DNA of 64,000 nucleotides from Alligator mississippiensis (lineage: Eukaryota; Chordata; Crocodylia; Alligatoridae): NCBI RefSeq assembly GCF_030867095.1, contig NC_081824.1, forward strand, positions 120,102,162 to 120,166,161, read 5' to 3'. Both the position numbers and the translations under genes were made by a program. The notes beneath the pieces were generated by a model. That model saw nothing but the letters and a program-made list of their open reading frames with translations, was not told where the DNA came from and did no database searches. Each line of letters opens with the position of its first letter. The first letter of the stretch is position 1. This document shows positions 51,891 to 63,343 of the stretch, piece after piece.

Positions 51891-54548
51891 AGGCCTAAAT
51901 GCTTTTTTAAATATCTGAAACTACAAAAGCATATTTTTTCCAATTACTCAAATCTGCAGCAAAATTTTGCTAATATAAGCAATCCAAAAGAAAAAAAACA
52001 CCATCACAGAAGGAGTAGCAGCTTGTGTACCATGTTCGACTCAAAAATAGCTGAGATGTAATGGCTTTATCATGAAAACAGCAAACAAATTTGAAATGCA
52101 AGTGATCCTAAGCTGTGCAGTGGCTATATAATAGAACAAAGGGAGCCAACAACAAATGGTGTTCCCTATATGCTTTTACAAGAGTAGTTGGTATCTGATG
52201 GTGAGCAACATTGTTTCTACCCATGCAGAAATAAGTTTTTTCTCTTCATTTGTCTGTCAAGGGAGATATTTTAAGTATAGTTTTGCCCTTTTGTGATGAT
52301 GATTTAAGCTCCAGTAACCTACTTTTTCCTTGGTTGGCTGATACTATCAAAATCAATAACTGTCACATTAAAATTATATTGTACTCTAGGTCTCAGCTGC
52401 TATGAAGCAGTCACCAGGGGCTGCTCCAATATGACAAGTGACAGAGATATTCAGTTATGAAGTTCTCCTTCCCTTTCAAGGAAATTACTCAGGCAAACAA
52501 AGCAAAGAAAATATTTTTTTCAATGAAGCTATTATACCACATAATGATCAGATAAAGGGGAAACAAACATCTGGATGGTAGAGAGAAAAACAAACAAACA
52601 AACAAAAACCCAATGAGAGTAAAAACTGAATGATCAAAGATTTGAGACAATACCTGTATTTTTCAGAAAAATTGGGATTCAGAAAGTTGAGAGGATTGGG
52701 GAATGAACTGAACAGCAAAAGGAGTAAATCACAAATATTCCAGATAAAAATCTTAGTGGAAAGCAATTTAAAACATTATTGTGGCAGCTGTGTTTAAAAA
52801 TGTTGCCTGGATAAAAATTATTCTCTCAGGCTTGTACTCTGGTGGAAAGGAAATTTTAGAAATTTGTTCTTTGGAGGGAGGGGGAAAAAAGCCTAAATCA
52901 ACTTGCACTGAAAGAGTTTGCCTGCAGGTAGGCTGAATAAAGGCAATATAGATTTACTTACAAATACGGAAATATTTTAAAAAATATTTCAAGGTCATTC
53001 ACTCTGCTAGACTAGCATACAACGCCTTGTTCACAGATTTGATGAGCTGCAGTTCTAAAATATAGGAAATGTTTTCTTATCAACCAAGGTATATTACATC
53101 ACATCGCTGTGGTACCACATCAGGCACTACTTAGGGTATTGCTGTAAGTTATAGAAAATCTAGCTACACACATAAACATAATATTTATGAAAGAAGAGGG
53201 CAACTTTTCCTATTTTTTTAATTTTGTTTGCTTCACACTAGCTTTTCTCCTAGAGCACCAGAGTAAAAAAAGGATGGTTCCTCTTTTGTATGCATAGAAC
53301 TGTGTGAGATCTACCACATGTTCAAGTTTTTTTGTTGCATATATCAGTGATGGGCTTGTAGTGCACAATGAGGTGCAGAACTACAGAAAAAAAAAGTGAA
53401 CTCACAAACATTAGTTGAAGTGAGACCCCCACAAGAAAGTTACTGGACACGGAAGATTTTGTTGGCTCAATGAGCCTTTTCCATAACGCCTTATGTATAT
53501 AGGAAGTTTTCATTGTCGAAACACAGCCTGTTTTCAAAGGCCCTGACTGAAAACTAACTGTATGCTGTATTTTATCCTGCCCAAATTTGCTGCTTACCCT
53601 TCATCTCGTAATGGACACACACTATGTTGCAATGGTTTCAGCTGGGTCACCTAGAAGTTCTGTCTTTTCAGATGACAACTCAATATCTAGAAACTTTCTC
53701 TAACAACGAACTTGAACCTTGTCATCTTCCCATTTCCTGTATTGCACATTGCAACCACTCCTGAGAATTCTTCTGAAAAGATAGACAAACTGAGAACGAG
53801 AGATCTCTGTAGTGCTTTGGCTAGGAACAGCCTCAGTTCAGCTTTCTGTTTATGCATCTCAATGTTCTGTTTGCAGTTTCTCTTTCAGGCAAATTCTAGG
53901 TTTAACGGTTTCAAGTGCTATTCTGTTAAAAAAGCAAAATAAGACAAGCCAAACTAAAAAACATTTGCATTCTTGTCAATCAGCAGCTTGCACAACTGCT
54001 CAATTTTAGTTTGTGTATGCTCTGGTTTTAGCCTCTATTTTCATTATGAATTCAAGTTCTACCATACAAATTTTCTCATCTGCTAGTCTAGCTGGAGTCC
54101 TTCTGAATCTGATAGAGCATGCTTTATTTTTCTTTATATATTTCCACTTCTAGTCTCACTAGTCAACTTTGTTACCAGCATCTAAATCATTCACTTTATT
54201 CTATTTTCAATGTCTAAAACCTAAGCCCTTCCTCCCAGTTTTCAGTCAGTACTGCTTACATTATTTATCACAAAACAGACAAATTGAACAGGTTTATCTC
54301 CAGTTCTCTTGACTAATTCATCAGCTCTTAACCTTTGCTCCAGAATACTTATTACTGTCTCATTACAGGAGTACTTTTTGTCAGCCACAAGTGACTTAGC
54401 ACCAAGGAAATATCAAGCTAAGAAACAACTACCAGAACTATCTTTCTGTTTGCTGCAGTAAGGCTTCCTTACTTATTTCCCTGTTTATTGGTGTTTTACC
54501 TTTTGAATCATCCTCTGAACAAGATGGGTGGAGCTTTCAAATGGTGAA

Positions 54549-54665
54549 GTAATTTAGGAGTAAAAGTTTCATCCTCGTCAATGGGATTTCTGCAAAAAGG
54601 ACTCAAAGGTGTTTAGAGGAGAGCAAGTCCCATTGGCATTAATGTGATTTATGCTCCCAAATTAC
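54549..54665. repeat. Palindromic MITE-like element
   Basis: Left arm GTAATTTAGGAGTAAAAG to GTCAATGGG; right arm CCCATTGGCATTAATGTG to TGCTCCCAAATTAC. The arms are imperfect inverted repeats of about 37 bp. Confidence 0.65.
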
Positions 54666-55349
54666 TTGTAACTTTTGATACTTTCACCAAATAAAGACAC
54701 AAGGCATCTACATTACCTCTTTAGCCATTCAGATGTCTTAAGATACTACAGCACCATGGCAATCATCAGCGAGTTACACTTTTGGGGTATTAAAGGACTG
54801 GTAGCTGTGTAATGCAGGATAGCTGGCTCTGAAAGCAGGACAGGTCTCAGCCTGTACAGTAGAGCCTGGATTCTTCACAAGGATTGGTTGTGACCCCCTT
54901 TCCCCAACCCTACCTCACCCCCCTACAGAAAGAGGTAAGTTTGGAAACTAGACAGGGGTATATACAGCTGCAGCAAATAGCTGTGTGGGGCTGTGAAGGT
55001 GAGCCAGTTCTTTGCTGTGGGTCTTGTTTCAAAGGGCACCATGTCTCCAGTCAGCTGCAGAGAACAAGAGCTGTGTTCCAGCTGATGAAAGAAAGAGGGT
55101 CCTCTGAAGTAAGAACCACAGCAAGAACCTGAGCACTCATTCTTAACTTGATAACCAGATGCAAACTAAGCAGGCTGCAAACCATCCTTCTATGGAAAAT
55201 CCCAGTTTGGCAATATATTCTGAAGGTGAACGCTGCCTGCAAGCACTAGGAAGAGCAATGCTGTTTCAAGGGCCAGACCATCAAATCAGCACCTGCAGAA
55301 CTGTCATCCTTAATATCACAGTGGTTAGATAGGATAAGATTACACATTA

Positions 55350-56430
55350 CAATTAGACCAGGTTAAGAGCACTTAAAATCTGAACGATGATCACACATTA
55401 AAGGTTCATTAACAAGTGCAAAGTGCCCTCTAGGCATATTAAAGTTGCACCATTTTGGATGAGGGTTATTTTAGAGCTGCCCTACACAGCTTGAGTTACG
55501 TTAACTTCTGGGTGTTTACCTCAAATAAAACCACCAATTTGCTCTCCTCCAGTATCCCAGGAAGCACTGCTTCTAGGTGAACTATTATCCAAGACTCTAT
55601 GGCCCTAGACTGATGGCTAGAACAGCTGGGCAATGGGTGGGTGGGGATGGAATGAAAAGGGGTGAAGAAGGTCAGGGGGCCAGAATTGGAAGGGGGAAAG
55701 GGATAAGGGGAGGGAGCAGGGGAGCAGGTGGGTGGTGAGCTGCTGGACTTCTTCCCCTTCTGCCCCTCCAAATCACTCCCAACCCCCAAATTCCCCCTTC
55801 ATCCACAAATCATTTCCATGCCACCCGAATCACCCCCTCTGTCCCCATCAGTCCCTCCACCCCATGATCATTGCCTTGCCACTCTAATCAGCCTGAGAGC
55901 AGCAGAAGTGCCAATGGAGGGGGGTGCATCTCCCTGCCTGTTCCTGGGGTCCCTGTTGACCCAGTGTACCCAGATCCAGCCCCCACTGAGCCACACAACT
56001 GAGGGAAGGGCAAGAGGAGGTAAGGAGCTGCTGGGCTGGATCCAGGTGTATAGGGCAGGTTGGGCTGCAGGGAGCCTGGGAGCAGACAGGGAGGGAGAAC
56101 CCCTCCCTCCCACTGTTGCTGCTACCACCACCCTAGGGCTGACTGAGGTTCCAGGGCAGTGATCTGGGAGTAGCAGGGCGATCAGGTGCTGATGGGCGGA
56201 AGCAAGATTATTTGGGGGGCAGAATGGGCAATCCAAGAGGGGTGGGGGACCCCTTCTCCCCAGCCTATTCTGTGGTTAGAGACCTGGTGAGCAGAGTAGG
56301 CATGGAACAGATTTGCAGTATCTAGCCATGACTCAGCTTCCCAATCCCTCTAGCACAAGTTTGAGCAGTGCACGTTAGAGAGGGTATTAACCCTGAGCAT
56401 GCGACTGATCACTAGTACTTCTTAAATTTA
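55350..56430. repeat. Possible old TIR element with GC-rich core
   Basis: AT-rich flanks with partly matching inverted words (GATGATCACACATTAAAGG left; complement of right GATCAGTCGCATGCTCAGG) surround a GC-rich core at 55.6-56.3 kb. The frames in the core show no known domain. No duplication found. Confidence 0.35.
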
Positions 56431-59400
56431 ACAGACTAACATTCCTTACAATTTGTAGTTGCTAACTCTAACATGTAATCTCACCCAGAGTTTAGGAACC
56501 CAATTTTTTAAACTGCTTTGCAAATATGGGCCTCAGATTTCTATTCTAGGTGTTACTGCAGTTAATACATTTCTTTCTGCATACAATTTCTGAAGATTTC
56601 CTGCAAACTGCTGACAAGAAAACTAACACTTTTGACTAACAATGTGGAAGACCCATATTTTCTTCTCTATTAGCAAATGTGATTTATGTTTTGCCACCCA
56701 CTGTTTGATGGACTAAAGACATGAAATAAGACACTCCTAGGATCATGTACTCTGTGTGACTGGCCTTCATTGTGAAATCAAGCCAGTCCAGATAATATTT
56801 GAAAGTTTTTGATCGTAAAACCAAATCAATAAATCACCTTTAAAAAATACATTGTTTAATATAGAAGCTTACAGAGAAGCACATGTTAACACGTTATTAA
56901 AGGCAATGAAAATGTGTTAGTTTATCAAGAAGTAAAGGGATCCTAGGCTGTAGGAAAACTGGCTAACAAGGAGGGAAAAAAACATAAGATTAACAGGATT
57001 GAACATGACTTTTGTCAGCACAGGCTTTGGTTTGTATTTATAAAGGAAACAGCAGCAGGGGATGAACAAAGATTAATGCTGCAGATGTGCTAATGCTACA
57101 GTAACATCAAGCTGCAAATGCCAGCTGGATGATCCCATTTCTGGGGAAGGTACCTTGAGGCTCCATGGAACCAAGGAGCAGCAGACGCTAAGGCAAGACT
57201 GAGAGATGCAGTCTAACAGACTAGACTGTCGAGTCAGAGAAAAATAGAAAGAAAAAAGAAAGAAAAAGAATGAGTGAGAAAGAAAGGAAAAAAGAATGAG
57301 AAACACACATATAAAAGACACATACATTTAAAATTATATAGTGTACACATGTCAGAAAACCAGAACCATCAGTGCCTGAAGTAGGTTGGCTATTTTGAAT
57401 ATCTATTTTGGATATTAGGAAAGGAGATTAACAGGCAAAAATATTTCAAGTAATATGACCAATTGTCATCTTTTAAAAAGGAAAATCAGGAGAACTAATT
57501 ACAGCTTTCCTGCTGAGACTGAACATACAAAAAGGCCAAATTCATTCCTAACAAAGTCCACTCAGTTCAGCAGAGCAACGTCTGGGAGGAATTTGATTAA
57601 TCTGTAGGTACTATAATATATGAGCTATTCCACATGGAAGAAAAGACCATTTTAAATATCTCATACTATACAAAATGTCTTTTAGGCATCCATATTTTTC
57701 ATTCTCACTCTCATTAAAATGAATGAGCTGGTTGCCTGCATATCCTTGAAAATTCACTCAAGGTTTTACCTAGACCATTAAACATTCTAGCAGTTTTGAA
57801 CTTATTCTAATTAGGAAGTATAAAATTATGATGAACTATGTAGTTTTCCATGAGGTGAGCAACATCTGCTGGCGAGTTAGCTTAGAAAAATATATGTATG
57901 TGACTTAAGACATGATTTCATGCCAAGTTCCAGGGGAAAAAAAGCAAATGACACACACACAAACATTTTATACTCATCCAAATCTTTTAAAGCACATGAA
58001 AACTTTAGATGATTTCAGCATGTGAAATTACTATGCTCTCTAAAATGATCTTCCTGAAGCTAAAATGGAATTAGGTTAATTTAGAGGAAGTTTCCAAAAA
58101 GTAAATGAGTATTCATTTTATCCACTCACTATTCTACTATTCTCCATTTTCAGGAAAGCAGGATCCCCTTCCTCAGGTCTTCCAGTTAAACACATGCTTT
58201 AATTGTTTTTGATAAGCAGTGATATTAAGGACCAAGCTTCTTTGCTGTTCGAGAGTCAGTCTTGAATATTCTTTTGCTTACATACTTAAAAACAGGTGGG
58301 CTCAAATCACAATCCAGTTACCTTATTATAAATTGTTGATTTTTCATCAATAGGATTAATCTCCCAATCTCGTAGGAGACTGTTTTTGGGTAGGTGTTAT
58401 TTTTACACAAATTTCAGACCATTGTTCCTAAAGGAATAAAGTTGCTGCTGAGCAAAAAGTCCACATAAGCCACTGAAATTTTACCGTATGAAGACAGAGG
58501 GATGCTGCAGTTTTATTAATGGGTAAAATTCTGCTAAATTTTAAAACAAAGACAGAGAGTTAATGGTGCTTAGTTAAATCTGCATCCCTCAGAACTGTGT
58601 CAGGCTTGCATCTGTCCATTTCCTTTTCCACTAAACCACGCTTTGAGGAACACAGATTAAAAAGAAGCTGTTTTCATTTGAAACTGAAATGCTCGCTGCT
58701 CAGAAGGAACATAATTATTTAATTTAAACATTCCAAATGCATAAAACAAGAGTACAACTTGTTATTGATTATTTTAAAGACAAACACACCAGTGAAACCT
58801 TAACCCAAGTTAAAACTGATGAGTACTTGGTGTCTAAGCAGTATTATCCATTGGGTAATAAATCTTTAGTAGATCTGTTCTTTTATAAACTGCCTGAATG
58901 TTATAATTTACTAGCTTTACAAATGCAATTTTTTTAGACAATTAAGCAATAAACTCCACAATAGAATAAGGTAGTTAGATACTTAGAACCTGAAACAAAA
59001 CACACATACACACACATGTATTATATAAATAGTGACAACTATAAAAATGCACTCAATATTTTTTAATAAAAAAGCAAATATTACAAACTAAGCCTCTTGC
59101 TGATATCAGCAGGACTTTGCAGCTCATCGCTGTAATCTTACCACGATATAGCATGCTTGATATTCCCATGCCTACTAAATGCAATCACAACCTGGCTGAA
59201 GTTTGTTCCACGTCCACACCACTCCCCCTACTATCAAGGGGAGTAGATGGATACATGCGGAAAAAACCACTTGATCGTGCAATTCAGCTTTTATTAAGTT
59301 CAAATAGCCTACAGATTTTATAGCACAGACCCAAGAATTTCTTTATCTTTCTACAGGCACACAAATGCATGGTTTAAAGTTACTCTTAAAGCCCCACATA

Positions 59401-59854
59401 AATCAAATTACAATGATGTTAAGGCTGTAACATAAGCTGGCAAAAGACAAATGAATTTCAAGAAACTGCTGGGTCAGCAACATTTTGTGCCAATGTGTCA
59501 CAGGATACCATATGTGCTCTAGCATTCAGTCACAATGGGATGAATTAAGGGCAGAGTAGAAAGCCTTGCCTTGCACAGCTAAGTCAGAATTTTAAAATTC
59601 AGGCAACATTGTTCTTTTGTAGCTGAAACACATAATCTTGACCAAAAGCCACAAGAAGGCTATAAAAACCCTCTTAAAATGACTGCTGACCTCACCCTTC
59701 CCTGTCCTCTTTCATTTGCTTTAGTAATTCCAAGTTTTTGAGCCAATCACTCAATGTTACTGAGTTGGGCCAGGGTGTACAATATGAAGTAAACTGATAG
59801 GCAGAGCACAAAACCAGTATCAACATACATTTTTCAGCTTGGAATCCATTGCAC

Positions 59855-60303
59855 CTATGGTGTTCAAACTTGTGGCCCCACAGGGTGGATTTGTGGGGCA
59901 TGGCCAGTCTGAATCCTATGTGCAGGGCCAGTGTGTGGGTGTGATCCAATGCAGCTGGCCCTGTCCTGTGCCTGACACCACACTCTGGACCCAGCCATGT
60001 GCTCGCCTGACCTCATGCACTGGATCCAGCCAGGTGCCAGCCTGACCATGCACACTGGATCTGCCTGTAGGGTGACCCCGTACACTGGCCCCACTGTGGA
60101 CTAGTGATCTAGCAGACAGGGCCACATCATCTGGCCTGTGGGGCTCCCCGTGGGTCAGGATGTTTGGAAACAGGGAAGCAGCAATTAACATTGCTACTGC
60201 TTCCTCCCTGCCAAATTACTGGACCTGTGAAGAGCCCTGTGGACTAGATGGCATGACTCCATGGGCCGGGCCTGGCCCATAGGCCAGAGGTTGGGCACAA
60301 CTG
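59855..60303. mobile_element. hAT-like element, GGTGCTCAA family, copy 3, perfect TSD
   Basis: 449 bp. Left TIR CTATGGTGTTCAAACTTGTG; complement of the right end CAGTTGTGCCCAACCTCTGG. Perfect duplication CATTGCAC at 59847-59854 and 60304-60311. The interior has tandem degenerate units around CACTGGATCCAGCC. Confidence 0.88.
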
Positions 60304-60431
60304 CATTGCACAAACAGAGACAGAATGCATTAGAAGAGAATTTCTGCACAACCAAGTCTACCCAAAAAACCCCAAAAAACAGAACCAACTCTGACATCTG
60401 CATATACATTGTGTATCTGTTACTTGATCAG

Positions 60432-61163
60432 CAGGAATCCAGGTTTTCTGTTTGCCATGCAAAAAACGCAGTAAAATGTGGATTTCCTCCATTTAAGGAG
60501 AACAGTGCAGATTTTCTCCTTTAAAGGAGAACAACGCAGGAAACAGCAGGTTTCCCCTTGTAAGCTGCAAGGGCCTGAGGGGAGTGGGAGGAGGGTGATC
60601 AGGTAGGGGGTACCGTGTGCACACATGCACATGGCAGGCAGGCAGCATGAAGAGCAGGTAAGTCTGGGGGAGGGGGCGGAGGAATTGAGGCTCCTATAGT
60701 GAGGGAGGCAGGGAAGGAGGGAACTGGGCACAGCTGGGGCAGTGAGTGGGGCCTGGGGCTTGGTGCCAGGGTAGGAATGCATGGCTGCAGGGCCTGGCTG
60801 GGGAGCAGGATGGAGCTTCAGTCAGCTTGTCTAGGGAGCCATGGATGGGCTGGCTCCCTGCTGCTCCACATACCCCCAGGAGGGCATGGGGGGCACATGT
60901 TATCTAGATTTGTGCATGGGGTGGGGACAGATGTAGACTGGCTGCTGGGGGTTCAGGGCTCCCTGACCTGCTGCCCTCCCTTCCAGGGCCTCTGCAACCC
61001 AACAGGCAGGACCTGGTGCAGCACAGCAGAGCTGGGTGGGGAGGCTTGGTGTCACCACCGGAAACCCTGCAGATTTGGGGTTTTTAATCAGTTGGGGGGG
61101 GGGGAAGGGAGCAGACTTATCAGAGAATCTGCAGATTTCAAATAGAGAAAACCAGGATCCCTG
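60432..61163. mobile_element. hAT-like element, CAGGGATCC family, shorter copy
   Basis: 732 bp. TIRs CAGGAATCCAGGTTTTCTG and, as complement of the right end, CAGGGATCCTGGTTTTCTC. Flanks TTGATCAG and CTGATCAT share six of eight positions. The interior aligns with the 34.7-kb copy (AGGTAAGTCTGGGGGAGGG versus AGGTAAATGGAGGAGGAGGG; GGATTGAGGC versus GAATTGAGGC) with a large internal deletion relative to it. Confidence 0.83.
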
Positions 61164-61268
61164 CTGATCATAAACCTAATTAGTTTCAAAACACCTGCCA
61201 CTGCTAATAAACTATGCCTTTTTCCTGGAATAATACAAGTATGACATCACAAATGGCCCTAGTATTGC

Positions 61269-61271
<3 letters not shown>

Positions 61272-61301
<30 letters not shown>
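61272..61301. repeat. (TA)n microsatellite
   Basis: About 14 TA units, 91 bp left of the Penelope target duplication. Confidence 0.95.
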
Positions 61302-61306
<5 letters not shown>

Positions 61307-61391
61307 AGAAACAGAATAGATGACCTCATACTTAAATTCAATTTTTTGAAAATCTTCACCCCAAATACAAAATAGCATGACACACAGATGT

Positions 61392-61405
61392 CATAATGTT
61401 GTCAC
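61392..61405. repeat. Target-site duplication of Penelope element (left)
   Basis: CATAATGTTGTCAC, identical to 63170-63183 on the other side of the element. Confidence 0.9.
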
Positions 61406-63169
61406 AGGGGTGTAGGTTGTAGCTGTGTTGGTCTAAGGACATAGGCAGACAAGGTTCTTTGGGTGAATCTGGTATCTTCTATTAGACCAACTAAATAGTT
61501 GGAGAACAATTTTTAAGCAAGCTTTCGGGTTCAAAAACCCTTCGTCAGGCTAAGAAAGTTTCTGCAGTTGGTGTGTGCTCTTCCTGGATGGAATGAAAAG
61601 TAAAGAAGCCAGAGGCTGGGCAGGTCTGCGTACAAGACAGGCAGTCAGTGAAAATGTAGATTGAGGAGTCAATGGGTGAGACACAGGCTGGGTGGGGAAG
61701 ACAGAAAGGGGATGAAAGTGGAGAGATACCTGGGAAGTCAGCTGTCAGGCAGGTTATAATGCGTCATAAATCCAATGTCTATATTTAGTCCATGATTTTT
61801 AGTGTCCAGGACGTTGATGAAGTGGAGTTCATAGGCTCGTCTCTGGGAAGTGTTGTGTAAGTTTCCTTTGAGGATCAGGACTGAGAGATTGGAGAGAGAG
61901 TGGTTTTCTTGTGAGAAATGTGCCCCCACCGATAATTGGGTATTTCTGTCTTTGATAGATTTCCAGTGTGCGCTCATTCTGGTGCGCAGTTGTTTGGTCT
62001 CTCCTACGTACTTTCCATCTGGGCATTTGGTGCACTGGATGAGATATATAACATTTCTGGAGGTGCAGCTGTAAGATCCAGGAATGCTGATGGCTCTGTT
62101 GTGGGGTGTAGTAATAGTGGGGGTGGTGGAGATGTGTTGGCAGGTTTTGCATTTCTTGTCATGGCACGGTCTGAATCCTTTTGTTGTGTTCTGGGCTTGA
62201 GGAAGTTTGCTTCTGGTGATGAGGTTAGCAAGGTTCGGTGCTTGTTTGAAGGCTAGGATGGGTGACTCTGGGAAGATCTTTTTAAGAATAGGGTCTCTGT
62301 CTAGTATGGGTTGCAACTGTTTGAGGATTTTCCATACAGGTTCTAGGGAGGGGTGATATGTTATAACCAGCGGTGTGCGATTTGTGGGTTTTTCTTCTGT
62401 ACTGCAGCAGTTCTTCACGTGGTGTCTGGGTGGCTCTTTCAAAGGTGCGATCTCTCTCTCTGGAGGAGTGTCCTTGCTGGGTGAAAGCTGTTTTAAGATT
62501 GGTGAGGTGGCGATCCCGGGTGTCCTCTTCAGTGCAAATTCAGTGGTATCTGAGGGCTTGGCTGTATATCACAGCTTTTTTGGTGTGTTTAGGGTGATTG
62601 CTGGTTCTGTGCAGATATGTATGTTGGTCTGTGGCTTTCTTGTATAACGTGGTCTGTAATTTATCATTCTGGATACTGATCATCGTGTCTAAAAAGGAGA
62701 TGTTGGTGCTGGAGTATTCAAGAGATAGTTGGATGGAGGGATGGCAATTGTTGAATTTCTGATGGAACTCAGAGACGAGCCTATGAACTCCACTTCATCA
62801 ACCTCCTGGATACTAAAAATCATGGACTAAATATAGACATTGGATTTATGACACATTATAGCCTGCCTGACAGCTGACTTCCCAGGTACTTCTCCACTAT
62901 TCATCGCCCTTCTCTCCCCCCCACCCAGCCTGTCTCTCATCCATTGACTCCTCAATCTACATTTTCACTGACTGCCTGTCTTGTATGCATACCAGCCCAG
63001 TCTCTGGCTTCTTTACTTTCATTCCATCCAGGAAGAGCACACACCAACTGCTAAAACTTCCTTAGCCTGATGAAGGGTTTTTGAACCTGAAAGCTAGCTT
63101 AATAATTGTTCTCCGACTATTTAGTTGGTCTAATAAAAGATATCAGATTCACCCAAAGAACCTTGTCTG
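61406..63169 (-). mobile_element. Penelope-like retroelement with inverted ends and 14-bp TSD
   Basis: A 5'-truncated Penelope-like element on the minus strand. Reading leftwards from about 62765 it shows an RT C-terminal/thumb region (KFNNCHPSIQLSLEYSS, then NISFLDTMISIQNDKLQTTL), a TGA and a frame change, then the open frame with the GIY-YIG domain, then the 3' tail. The last 400 bp of the tail (61446-61845) is repeated in opposite orientation at 62770-63169, giving an inverted-repeat arrangement known for Penelope elements. A perfect 14-bp duplication CATAATGTTGTCAC flanks it (61392-61405 and 63170-63183). It inserted in an NHSL1 intron 27 bp from a donor site. The RT catalytic core is absent, so this copy is not autonomous. 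Confidence 0.9.
61738..62442 (-). CDS. Penelope-like RT C-terminus plus GIY-YIG endonuclease (partial)
   Basis: A 234-codon open frame, the 3' part of a Penelope polyprotein; its first codon (TTG) is only the ORF edge, not a real start. PLVITYHPSLEPVWKIL opens the conserved post-RT region, followed by a Cys-bearing linker (Cys93, Cys98, Cys101). The GIY-YIG nuclease spans about residues 131-215: VIYLIQC (GIY strand), KYVGETK (YIG strand), QLRTRMSAHW (catalytic-Arg helix), and YELHFIN near the end, which may supply the usual Glu. In Penelope elements this nuclease is thought to nick the target. Compared with the 19.8-kb copy, a net 2-base difference near 62385-62400 breaks the frame to the upstream RT. 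The nuclease part itself has no stop, suggesting a fairly young insertion. Confidence 0.88.
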   Translation of the reverse strand: MKEPPRHHVKNCCSTEEKPTNRTPLVITYHPSLEPVWKILKQLQPILDRDPILKKIFPESPILAFKQAPNLANLITRSKLPQAQNTTKGFRPCHDKKCKTCQHISTTPTITTPHNRAISIPGSYSCTSRNVIYLIQCTKCPDGKYVGETKQLRTRMSAHWKSIKDRNTQLSVGAHFSQENHSLSNLSVLILKGNLHNTSQRRAYELHFINVLDTKNHGLNIDIGFMTHYNLPDS

Positions 63170-63183
63170 CATAATGTTGTCAC
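63170..63183. repeat. Target-site duplication of Penelope element (right)
   Basis: CATAATGTTGTCAC, identical to 61392-61405. Confidence 0.9.
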
Positions 63184-63215
63184 TTCATTCTTTCCAATGT
63201 TCTGCCCCCCATTAC

Positions 63216-63343
63216 CTTTTGTTGGATTTCCTCATAGTCATCCTGGTAACTTCCACTGACTGTACTGGAAGAAGAGGAGAAGGTTGGCCCCTGAGAGTAA
63301 TACTGAGAACTTCGATAGCCATCCCTCCTCAATTTGTCACATT
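63216..63343 (-). CDS. NHSL1: NHSL1 coding exon (first one visible)
   Basis: This is the most 5' NHSL1 exon in the window. It encodes residues 1-43 of the visible protein, including the family segment RRDGYRSSQYYSQGPTF, which I recognise from vertebrate NHSL1, followed by a Ser-rich stretch and an acidic DDYEE. The acceptor is TTTGCAG, just right of 63343, and the donor is GTAATG at 63210-63215. The exon is 128 nt, starts with two bases of a split Glu codon (phase 1) and ends in phase 0, which matches the next exon. The N-terminal exon or exons, with the start codon and the WAVE-homology region reported for the family, lie beyond 64000. A Penelope-like element ends 27 bp from the donor. Confidence 0.93.

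Larger units (their letters stand above)
48650..63215 (-). other. NHSL1: NHSL1 intron (largest visible)
   Basis: A 14.6-kb intron. It contains a rearranged repeat cluster (49.4-51.9 kb), hAT-like elements (51089-51644, 59855-60303, 60432-61163), a palindromic element (54549-54665), a GC-rich TE-like block (about 55.35-56.4 kb) and the Penelope element at 61406-63169. The intervals 52.0-54.5 kb and 56.5-59.8 kb show no gene or confidently named repeat. Confidence 0.85.

Noticed and set aside
61850-62647. Plus-strand frames of 74-106 codons
   Set aside because: Antisense to the Penelope RT/GIY-YIG region.
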